This document shows, in pieces, positions 46,549-53,057 of a stretch of 64,000 nucleotides of DNA; positions within the stretch are counted from its first letter, which is position 1; the number at the start of each line of letters is the position of its first letter. The notes under the pieces were generated by a model. The model was not told the DNA's origin, ran no database searches, and worked only from the letters and a program-made list of their open reading frames with translations. Location of the stretch: NCBI GenBank assembly GCA_013285425.1, contig CP053447.1:688001-752000 (forward strand), given 5' to 3'. Made by a program: the position numbers and the translations under genes. Source of the DNA: Ignavibacteriota bacterium. Lineage in GTDB: Bacteria > Bacteroidota > Ignavibacteria > Ignavibacteriales > Ignavibacteriaceae.

Positions 46549-46878
46549 TTAGAATTTTTTCCAGATTTCATTCTTGATAATATCATATTTGAGTTTCTGT
46601 TTTTTATCCAATAAAGATTCAAGCTTTGTTTGTGCCTGATTGATAAATTGACTTTTAGAATCCGGATTAGCAGTAATTTTATTTTGTAACTCAGATATTA
46701 TTTCTTTTACCTTGGTTTCCTGATCACTGGTGAGTAATACTTTTTGCTTTAAAATATTTGTTATCTCATCTGTCTTTTTTTCATCTTGCTGGAAGCCAAA
46801 AAGGTAATTATTTGAAAAAAGAAAAAATGTAAATACGATCACTAAAATCTGAATCAGGTTTATTTTTATTCTTTTCAT
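46549..46878 (-). CDS. Small secreted protein, possible CpxP/Spy-like helical protein
   Basis: 109 residues. A long hydrophobic N-terminus (IQILVIVFTFFLFSNNYLFG) is a signal peptide or anchor; the rest is charged and helical. LLTSDQETKVKEIISELQ and LLDKKQKLKYDIIKNEIW recall the LTxxQ-type repeats of CpxP/Spy-like periplasmic proteins, which are often linked to envelope stress. The match is by pattern only. The upstream sequence on its own strand has AAAGGAGAAAA as a Shine-Dalgarno site, supporting expression. Confidence 0.78.
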   Translation of the reverse strand: MKRIKINLIQILVIVFTFFLFSNNYLFGFQQDEKKTDEITNILKQKVLLTSDQETKVKEIISELQNKITANPDSKSQFINQAQTKLESLLDKKQKLKYDIIKNEIWKKF

Positions 46879-46955
46879 CGTTTTCTCCTTTGTAACTATT
46901 GGTAATATAAATTAATTTTAACCAAAAAAAATAATCAAACTTTGTAGCCTCTCTT

Positions 46956-47879
46956 ATGCAAGTTCTATTCCAAAAAAGCGCACAAGCAGAAATTAAAAAA
47001 ATTGAGCAAAAGCTGACAAATATAGATTGTCAGATATCAGAGCTGACTACAAAAGCATTCAATTACGAAATTACAGTAAACAAAAATAAAGAAAGTATCA
47101 AGGTATTGGTATATTTCGGAAAGAAGGGAGTCAAAACTGTATTACAAGGTAACAAGGAATCCTTACTCTATAAACAGATTAATAAATTATTATATGGAGA
47201 AGAATTGTTTATTGAAAACAACAGTATCGAAATGCAAAACTTTGATGAATACATTGGTACTGATGAATCAGGTAAGGGAGATTACTTTGGACCTTTGGTG
47301 ACAGCAGCAGTCTATACAAATAAACAAATTAGTTTTGAATTAGAACAAATAGGGGTTAAAGACAGTAAGCTTATTTCCGATAATGAAATAAAGAAAATTG
47401 AAACTGATGTAAAAAAAATTATAAAAAGTAAGTTTGAAATTATCCTAATAAATCCTGAAAAATATAATTTGTTGTTTGAACAGTTCAAAAATCTGAATAA
47501 AATTTTAGCGTGGGCACATACTAAAGCAATACAAAATCTTATTGCATCTGTTAACTGCAATAATGTGATATGCGATAAATTTGGAAACGAGTATTTGATA
47601 AGATCGGAATTATCAAAAAAAAATATTGATATAAATATTTTTCAAACGGCAAAAGGAGAAAGATTTACTGGTGTAGCTGCGGCTTCTATTCTTGCAAGAG
47701 CAAAAGTAATTGATTGGTTTAAGAATAAGAGCAAAGAAATTGGATTGGAGATACCGAAAGGTGCTGGTGAGCAAGTAAATCTTATTGCACAAAAGATTTT
47801 ACAAAAAACAGATAAAGAATATTTATCTAAAATGATTAAATTTCATTTTAAGAATTCACAAAACATATTTATGAAATAA
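46956..47879 (+). CDS. rnhC: Ribonuclease HIII
   Basis: 307 residues. It cuts RNA in RNA-DNA hybrids. The N-terminal 90 residues match the TBP-like extension of RNase HIII (FQKSAQAEIKKIEQKL; VLVYFGKKGVKTVLQG). The catalytic domain begins with EYIGTDESGKGDYFGPLV, with Asp and Glu of the DEDD set, followed by VKDSKLISDNEI, AWAHTKAIQNLI with VICDKFG, and RFTGVAAASILARAKVIDWF. The glycine-rich DESGKGD motif distinguishes it from RNase HII. It reads into pfkA with a 14-base gap. Confidence 0.94.
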   Translation: MQVLFQKSAQAEIKKIEQKLTNIDCQISELTTKAFNYEITVNKNKESIKVLVYFGKKGVKTVLQGNKESLLYKQINKLLYGEELFIENNSIEMQNFDEYIGTDESGKGDYFGPLVTAAVYTNKQISFELEQIGVKDSKLISDNEIKKIETDVKKIIKSKFEIILINPEKYNLLFEQFKNLNKILAWAHTKAIQNLIASVNCNNVICDKFGNEYLIRSELSKKNIDINIFQTAKGERFTGVAAASILARAKVIDWFKNKSKEIGLEIPKGAGEQVNLIAQKILQKTDKEYLSKMIKFHFKNSQNIFMK

Positions 47880-47893
47880 TAGGAAAAAAAAGC

Positions 47894-48991
47894 ATGCCTA
47901 AGAAAAATGGTATAAGAAGAATTGGACTATTGACAGGCGGTGGTGATTGTCCCGGACTTAATGCAGTTATAAGAGGTGTAACAAAGCCTGCGGAAGATTA
48001 TGGAATGTCGGTTTATGGTATCCTTGATGGCTTTGAAGGATTAGTAGAAGGCAAAGCAAAAGAACTTAAAAACTCTGATGTTTCAGGTATTCTTGCTCGT
48101 GGTGGAACGATCTTAGGATCATCTAATAAAGGAGATCCGTTCCATTGGCCTGTTGAATTAAATGGCAAAATTGAAATACAAGATAAATCAGATGCTGCTG
48201 TTCAGAATTATAAAACCTGGGGACTGGATGCTCTGATTGCTATTGGCGGTGACGGAACTATGCATATTGCTCATAAACTTTCTCACAAAGGAATAAATGT
48301 AATTGGAGTTCCCAAAACGATTGATAATGATCTTGATGCAACTGATGTAACGTTTGGTCATGATTCAGCAGTATTTGTTGTGGCTGAAGCTTTGGATAGA
48401 CTGCATACTACCGCATCATCGCATCATCGTGTTATTGTAGTTGAGGTAATGGGACGTTATGCTGGCTGGATTGCACTGCACGGTGGCTTATCTGGAGGTG
48501 CAGATATTATTTTAATACCTGAAATTCCTTTTTCCTGGGATAGTGTAGCTGAAAAAATTCGTGAAAGAGAATTAAAGGGAAAGAGATTTTCTTTAGTTTG
48601 TGTGGCTGAGGGTGCCAAACCAATAGGCGGTGAAATTGTTGCTAAAGGAAATGACATTAAAAGAACAGACCCGGTTCAATTGGGTGGAATCGGAGAAATA
48701 GTTGCTGATAAAATTGCAAAAATGACCGGTCGGGAAACAAGAGTTACTGTTTTAGGACATCTACAGCGCGGCGGAAGCCCGACACCTTATGATAGAATAT
48801 TATCGACTAAATTTGGTGCATTTGCTATTGATCTGGTAGCTAATAAAAAATTTGGAAAGATGGTAGCTTTAAAAGGTAATGAGATCAAAAGTGTAAAAAT
48901 TGAAGATGCAATCTCCAAACAAAAGCTTGTTCAATTAGATGATCAGGCAGTTTTTGCAGCCAGAGCAGTTGGTATTTCGTTCGGTGATTAA
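47894..48991 (+). CDS. 6-phosphofructokinase (mixed ATP/PPi-type residues, probably ATP-dependent)
   Basis: 365 residues, close to the length of the group III PFK family. LLTGGGDCPGLNAVIRG is the phosphate-binding start; AIGGDGTMHIAH and GVPKTIDNDLDATDVTFG form the active site; VEVMGRYAGWIA and LGHLQRGGSPTPYDR follow. Two positions decide phosphoryl donor: the Gly of GGDGT favours ATP, while the Lys of PKTIDND is typical of PPi enzymes. This combination is known in group III ATP-dependent enzymes. It commits fructose 6-phosphate to glycolysis. Confidence 0.93.
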   Translation: MPKKNGIRRIGLLTGGGDCPGLNAVIRGVTKPAEDYGMSVYGILDGFEGLVEGKAKELKNSDVSGILARGGTILGSSNKGDPFHWPVELNGKIEIQDKSDAAVQNYKTWGLDALIAIGGDGTMHIAHKLSHKGINVIGVPKTIDNDLDATDVTFGHDSAVFVVAEALDRLHTTASSHHRVIVVEVMGRYAGWIALHGGLSGGADIILIPEIPFSWDSVAEKIRERELKGKRFSLVCVAEGAKPIGGEIVAKGNDIKRTDPVQLGGIGEIVADKIAKMTGRETRVTVLGHLQRGGSPTPYDRILSTKFGAFAIDLVANKKFGKMVALKGNEIKSVKIEDAISKQKLVQLDDQAVFAARAVGISFGD

Positions 48992-48995
48992 TATT

Positions 48996-49025
48996 TTGAA
49001 TTATTAAGTAGTAACTATATATTTG
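48996..49025 (+). promoter_or_regulatory. Probable promoter of the tRNA-Asp region
   Basis: TTGAAT (48996-49001) and TATATT (49018-49023) lie 16 bases apart, and TATATTTG also fits the TAnnTTTG element of Bacteroidota promoters. It lies 17 bases before the truncated tRNA copy and 122 bases before the intact one. Confidence 0.45.
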
Positions 49026-49041
49026 CCGTGCAAAAAAAATT

Positions 49042-49104
49042 GGGGTCGTAGTTCAGTTGGTTAGAACGTCCCGACTATGTCGGGAAGGTCTCGAGTTCAC
49101 TGAA
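49042..49104 (+). pseudogene. Truncated, altered copy of tRNA-Asp
   Basis: The first 27 bases (the acceptor 5' strand and D-arm through GTTAGAACG) are identical to the intact tRNA-Asp at 49148. The anticodon arm is replaced by TCCCGACTATGTCGGGA, a seven-base palindrome around TAT, and the T-arm breaks down after CGAGTTCAC. The 3' acceptor strand is missing, so it cannot fold as a tRNA. It is a decayed tandem copy. Confidence 0.8.
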
Positions 49105-49147
49105 AAAAAACATTTAGGAAAAGATTCTTTTAGAAAAAGAAAATTAA

Positions 49148-49221
49148 GGGGTCGTAGTTCAGTTGGTTAGAACGCCTGCCTGTCACGCAGGAGGTCGCGA
49201 GTTCGAGTCTCGTCGGCCCCG
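49148..49221 (+). tRNA. tRNA-Asp (anticodon GTC)
   Basis: 74 bases folding as a full cloverleaf: acceptor GGGGTCG with CGGCCCC (one G-T pair), D-arm with AGTTGGTTAGA, anticodon stem CCTGC/GCAGG around CTGTCAC giving anticodon GTC, and T-arm GCGAG-TTCGAGT-CTCGT. The discriminator is G, as usual for Asp. CCA is not encoded. A strong terminator follows directly. Confidence 0.97.
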
Positions 49222-49228
49222 CAAAAAA

Positions 49229-49257
49229 AAGCTCAGATTCATTCTGAGCTTTTTTAT
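49229..49257 (+). terminator. Terminator after tRNA-Asp
   Basis: AAAGCTCAGA and TCTGAGCTTT form a ten-base stem around TTCAT, followed by TTTATTT. It begins eight bases after the tRNA end. Confidence 0.9.
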
Positions 49258-49303
49258 TTGAGTCTGTAAAATAAATTTGTGTAAATGGTTAAAGTAAGAA
49301 ATT

Positions 49304-49342
49304 AGTTAAGTGCTGTGGAGCGTAGCGGAACAGCACTTAACT
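49304..49342. repeat. Perfect 13-base inverted repeat inside the IS256-type remnant
   Basis: AGTTAAGTGCTGT and ACAGCACTTAACT are exact reverse complements separated by GGAGCGTAGCGGA. No T-run follows, so it is not a simple terminator. It lies between the left inverted repeat and the transposase start and may be a small palindromic repeat that inserted into the element. Confidence 0.75.
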
Positions 49343-49421
49343 TGGCGAAAATCCGTTAAGGGTTTTCAAATTGTAAAAAACTTATTACTTCTAACTATTA
49401 TCCGAAAGGAGATTTTACACA

Positions 49422-50214
49422 ATGGAACCTGCCTTCCGCAGGTAGGCTTACTCCGGGAATGGTCGAGTAGCTTAAAGCCGATCTAAAAACAGCAAAGACC
49501 TATCAAGACTTGATGGGAGAAAACGGAGCCATCAAGAAAATCATTAAAACCTCCCTTGAAGGAATGCTTGATGCTGAATATTATGACATAGTCAAGCTGT
49601 TTTTATTAATTTTGGCTTAGTGTTTTAACTGAATTAAAGAACCGAGGTCTCCAGCATATTCTGATTGCTTGTGTTGATGGATTGAAAGGTTTTCCAAAGG
49701 CAATCAATACGGTTTTCCCTGGAACAGAAATACAACTTTGTATCATTCACTTAATCAGGAATACACTTAGATACATTGCAAGCAAAGATCAGAAATCATT
49801 TATGAAAGAACTTCGATTAGTTTATTCAGCACCAACTGAAGAAGCTGCTCTTATTGCTCTTGACAGACTTGAAGAAAACTGGGGAAAGAAATATTCTTTA
49901 TCAATCAGAACCTGGAGGCAGAACTGGGCTCACGCTTCTACGTTTTTCAAGTATCCTGATGAAATTAGAAGAATCATTTACACTACCAATGCAGTTGAGG
50001 CTGTGCATCGTCAGTTTAGAAAGGTTACAAAACAAAGAAGTATTTTTCCCAATAGCTTGCCAGCCTTTGGCTGAATGATGCACTGAAAAAAATGCTTTTC
50101 TTAGTTTACAGAGATATCTCTAAAAAATGGACTATTATGCCGGTGCAAAACTGGACTGTTGCATTATCACATTTATCAATTATTTTTGAACAGAGATTAA
50201 TAAATGTTCTTTAA
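49422..50214 (+). pseudogene. IS256-family transposase remnant
   Basis: An ATG at 49422 follows AAAGGAGA, but the reading frame is broken at once by a 19-base palindrome (49428-49446) and a stop. A later frame keeps the N-terminal segment ADLKTAKTYQDLMGENGAI and TSLEGMLDAEYYD. About 150 codons that should hold the first catalytic Asp are missing. The frame resumes as LTELKNRGLQHILIACVDGL (second catalytic Asp) and runs to TTNAVEAVHRQFRKVTKQ (catalytic Glu), then shifts frame again before the end RDISKKWT..MPVQNW. It cannot make an active transposase. Confidence 0.88.
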
Positions 50215-50251
50215 CACAAAAACTCATTTACACAAATTATTTTACAGACTC

Positions 50252-50385
50252 CTTTCTTTTAAAAGATCGCACTGTAGCTTTTATTGTTGTGTTTGTTCTT
50301 TTATTCAAGTTGTTTGTCTGCATATCAATCGCTAAATATATTAATAAAATTGATATTAGAATGAGTAAGAAGGTAAAAAGTCAAA
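50252..50385. other. Intergenic region between two IS256-type elements
   Basis: 134 AT-rich bases. I see no gene, hairpin or recognisable repeat here. The sequence has no resemblance to the host intergenic region before the tRNA that would reveal a target duplication. Confidence 0.5.
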
Positions 50386-51751
50386 CTTAGTTGAAAATAG
50401 AGACTCCATCATTTATTAAGCTGCTTTCTTTTGTTTAATCTTTAATTCTGTTTTTAATGCTGTTCTTAGTAACTGTAATTTTTCATAATTATTTACCTTT
50501 CTCATTCTTTTTTCTATCTGTAAAAGTGCTGCTGCCATCCATCTGCTTCGCATTTCTGAGTTCATCCATCTCTTTACTCTGCCTGGTATTTCTTTAACTG
50601 AGAATTTAAGTTTTCTATTAAATTTGTGGTCGTAAATGATCTGCCTAACTGTTCTACTAACCCTAAACGGTGTATGGTTAATGTTTCCTCTAATCCTTCT
50701 TCAAGCGATCTTGCAGCACTCCGGTTAATTTTCATTAGTTCAGTTATTATTTCCTTTAGCTTTCTGCTTGCTGTTTGATAATCAGGTTCACTATAGGCTC
50801 TTTGCAGCTTGCCTCTGTAATTGTTTTGCTGCTCTTGACTTAAGTAACTGAGAACATTTTCTCTCTTATGCCACTGGCAGCGCTTATTCTAAGGCATAGT
50901 TCCCGAATGTCTCATCAACTGCTTTCCTTAATCCCTTTGAACCATCCAGCAGTGTTAGTATCCCTTCTGTATACTTGAAATTCCTCTTTAGTAAATCTTT
51001 TAACAACCCTTTTACTGCTTTACTGTTTTCTGTTGTTGTCTGGATAAAGCCCAATGGTATCTTTTCTCCGCTCATTGTTATTCCAAGTGCTATTACCGTG
51101 TTTTCTTTTGACAAATATTTTCCGTCTATTACTATGGCTATAAAATCATATAATCCCAAATCCCGCTTTTCAAATTCTTCTAATGCCTTTGTGCTTTCTT
51201 CTATAAAGGCTTTGCTTACTGTTGATTGACTCAATCCAAAGCTCTCTACGCCCATCTTTACTACTTCCTGATAATCGTGCTGACTTAAGCCTAAGATTAT
51301 TTTTTTCATCAAACTTTCTGATGGTAATTCTATTGACCTTAGTTTTTGATATCTCTCCGGACTTTCGGTAATCAAACTCTGATTATCGTGTATCCTTGGA
51401 ACCTTTATTTTTACTTTTTCTTCTCCTACTCTTATGCTGCCCGGATTACTGCCCCAGCGGCTATATCTGCCTGATGATGGCTTCTCTCTGTCATATCTTA
51501 TTCCTGCTTTTTCTTTTACTTCTTCTTCCATCAGTTGATTTGCCAATATTTTGGCTATCTCCAGAAAATTACCGAACAAACTTAGTTGTGTTTCTAAAGA
51601 TTGATTCTTATACCAATCAAGATTTTGTTTTAGATTTTCCTTAATTTTCACCTTGAGACTCCTTTTAATTGTTTTTGTTTTTTTTTGTTATTACAAAATT
51701 ATTAATTATTTGGAGTCTCTTTCTTTTTTTAATTAAACTTTTTCAACTAAG
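50386..51751 (-). mobile_element. Second IS256-type insertion sequence with short terminal inverted repeats
   Basis: CTTAGTTGAAAA (50386-50397) matches the reverse complement of TTTTCAACTAAG (51740-51751). Inside each end lies AGACTCCA (50401-50408; reversed at 51711-51718), a second repeated block at unequal distance. The span of 1,366 bases is normal for the family, and it carries a nearly full-length transposase gene on the minus strand. Flanks AAGTCAAA and AAGTAATT share only four leading bases, so a target duplication is not established. Confidence 0.75.
50416..51651 (-). pseudogene. IS256-type (mutator) transposase with two frameshifts
   Basis: Starting at 51651 the first 255 residues are intact and include the first two catalytic Asp residues in IAIVIDGKYLSK and LTLLDGSKGLRKAV. 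A one-base shift near 50887 moves the frame to RCQWHKRENVLSYLSQEQQ and on to TTNLIENLNSQL, where Glu is the third catalytic residue. A second shift near 50590 gives the end PGRVKRWMNSEMRSRWMAA and a stop at 50416-50418. Together the three frames read about 410 codons. Either the gene is inactive or it needs programmed shifts, which I think unlikely. Confidence 0.88.
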
Positions 51752-51862
51752 AAGTAATTTATACCAGTAAGAATATTGTTCAATATAACTTTAGCTTCAT
51801 ATTTGTTTATTAACTGAAAATATTTCAATTCCAAGTTTTCTGATTTAAATTTTTCATCATAC

Positions 51863-51892
51863 TTGACATAGGTATGAAATTTTTATATGTTG
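51863..51892 (+). promoter_or_regulatory. Promoter of the LacI-family regulator
   Basis: TTGACA (51863-51868) and TATGTT (51886-51891), 17 bases apart and followed by G, are identical in both boxes and spacing to the lexA promoter. They lie 86 bases before the start codon, with a palindrome at the expected transcription start. Confidence 0.72.
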
Positions 51893-51906
51893 TGCAAAGG
51901 ATTGCA
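51893..51906. promoter_or_regulatory. Candidate operator 1 of the LacI-family regulator
   Basis: TGCAAAGGATTGCA is a palindrome with five-base arms (TGCAA/TTGCA). It begins directly after the -10 element, where a bound repressor would block transcription. Its TGCAAAG half is repeated in reverse in the second site. Confidence 0.55.
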
Positions 51907-51950
51907 TAAAATATGATAATACATTTAATAATTTCAATAAATATTAAAAC

Positions 51951-51963
51951 AATGCTTTGCATT
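51951..51963. promoter_or_regulatory. Candidate operator 2 of the LacI-family regulator
   Basis: AATGCTTTGCATT has perfect five-base arms around TTT and lies 14 bases before the ATG, overlapping the region where ribosomes would bind. It shares TGCAAAG (reverse strand) with the upstream palindrome. Confidence 0.45.
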
Positions 51964-51977
51964 ACTAGAGATTATAT

Positions 51978-53000
51978 ATGTCATATACTTTGAAAGATAT
52001 TGCAAAAAAGACCGGTGTGTCCATTTCCACAGTTTCGCGTGTCTTGCACGATGATTCTAAAAAATACAAAATAAGTGATGAAACAACGGCCAGAATAAAA
52101 TCTGTTGCAAAGGATTTAGGCTATAGAGTTAATGCCTTAGCGAGAGGGCTTCGCCAGCAGAAAACTAGTGAGATTGGCATCGTTGTTCCAGATATTTCTA
52201 ATCCCTTCTTCTCTGAAGTAGTAAAAAATCTTGCTACTGAATTACGAAAAAAAGGATATAATTTTATTGTATATGATTCTGATGAAGATTTAAATATTGA
52301 AATTTCTGGAATTAAAAGCCTTCTTGAAAAACGTGTTGATGGATTTATTATTGCGCCAGTTGGTCAGGATTATAATCATATCAATAGGATTAAAGACTTA
52401 GAAATACCTATAGTACTGGTGGATCGTTGTTTTGATGATTTGAATGTTGATTCCGTTAGTGTTGATAATGTCAAAGGGTCTTTATTAGCTATTAATTATC
52501 TGATAAAAGAAGGTCATTCGCGAATCGCTTTTATTCAGGGATTGTCTGAAACTTATGCAAACGAGACCCGATTGCAGGGATACAAAATTGCTTTGCAAAA
52601 AGCTGGTATTACTATTGATGATCAATTAATTGTTGGTGATGATTTTAGAGCATTCAATGGCTACTTAAAGACAAAATCTCTCTTAGGTCTTTCTGTCCCT
52701 CCTACTGCAATATTTACTGCTGGTGATTTGATTGCTTTAGGTACACTCGAGGCGTGTAGAGAAAGTAATATTAGGATTCCCCAAGATCTTTCTCTTATTA
52801 CATTTGATGATCCTGTTTTTGCACCATACTTGTCTCCAGCTCTATCAGCAATCGAACAGCCTATTCTAAAGATAGCCGAAATGGCTGTAGCTATGCTATA
52901 TAATAGGATTAAAAATCCTGGTGATGAATGTAGAAGAATTTTGCTAGAACCAAAATTGAATATTCGTAATTCAGTGGCACATATTGTTTCCAATATATAG
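51978..53000 (+). CDS. LacI-family transcriptional regulator
   Basis: 340 residues, standard length. Residues 1-50 form the DNA-binding helix-turn-helix and hinge (LKDIAKKTGVSISTVSRVL, then YRVNALARGLR). The rest is a periplasmic-binding-protein-like sugar sensor: EIGIVVPDISNPFFSEVV, DGFIIAPVGQD, IPIVLVDRCFDD, ISFIQGLSETYA-like RIAFIQG and PTAIFTAGDLIALGTLEA. It probably represses the downstream receptor-PorV-ribokinase genes and itself, with a sugar as inducer; ribose or a ribose-containing compound is a guess from the kinase. Start ATG at 51978; the receptor gene follows after 57 bases. Confidence 0.95.
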   Translation: MSYTLKDIAKKTGVSISTVSRVLHDDSKKYKISDETTARIKSVAKDLGYRVNALARGLRQQKTSEIGIVVPDISNPFFSEVVKNLATELRKKGYNFIVYDSDEDLNIEISGIKSLLEKRVDGFIIAPVGQDYNHINRIKDLEIPIVLVDRCFDDLNVDSVSVDNVKGSLLAINYLIKEGHSRIAFIQGLSETYANETRLQGYKIALQKAGITIDDQLIVGDDFRAFNGYLKTKSLLGLSVPPTAIFTAGDLIALGTLEACRESNIRIPQDLSLITFDDPVFAPYLSPALSAIEQPILKIAEMAVAMLYNRIKNPGDECRRILLEPKLNIRNSVAHIVSNI

Positions 53001-53057
53001 ACAGATTCAAATCACGATTTATTAAAATCAGCTATGGTTTAATCGAAGGAATTTAAC

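Larger units (their letters stand above)
49260..50251 (+). mobile_element. IS256-family element, internally deleted, with terminal inverted repeats
   Basis: The ends are imperfect inverted repeats: GAGTCTGTAAAATAAATTTG (49260-49279, continuing TGTAAATG) and, read on the minus strand from 50251, GAGTCTGTAAAATAATTTGT. They match over about 27 bases with one indel. The element is about 0.99 kb, against 1.3-1.5 kb for intact IS256 family members, because the centre of the transposase is gone. No clear target duplication is visible. It lies directly after the tRNA-Asp terminator. Confidence 0.8.
51752..51977 (+). other. Upstream region of the LacI-family gene
   Basis: 226 bases between the second insertion sequence and the regulator. 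The first 110 bases are AT-rich with nothing recognisable. The rest carries a sigma-70-like promoter and two palindromes, listed separately. Together with the IS end it makes the only stretch over 300 bases in this part of the window without an intact gene. Confidence 0.6.

Noticed and set aside
49042..49221. Integrative element attachment-site duplication at tRNA-Asp
   Set aside because: Integrases normally duplicate the 3' end of the tRNA; here the 5' end is copied, only 106 bases apart, and no integrase gene is present.
49682..50074. Intact 130-residue protein gene
   Set aside because: It is the middle of an IS256 transposase lacking its N-terminal catalytic region, inside recognisable inverted repeats.
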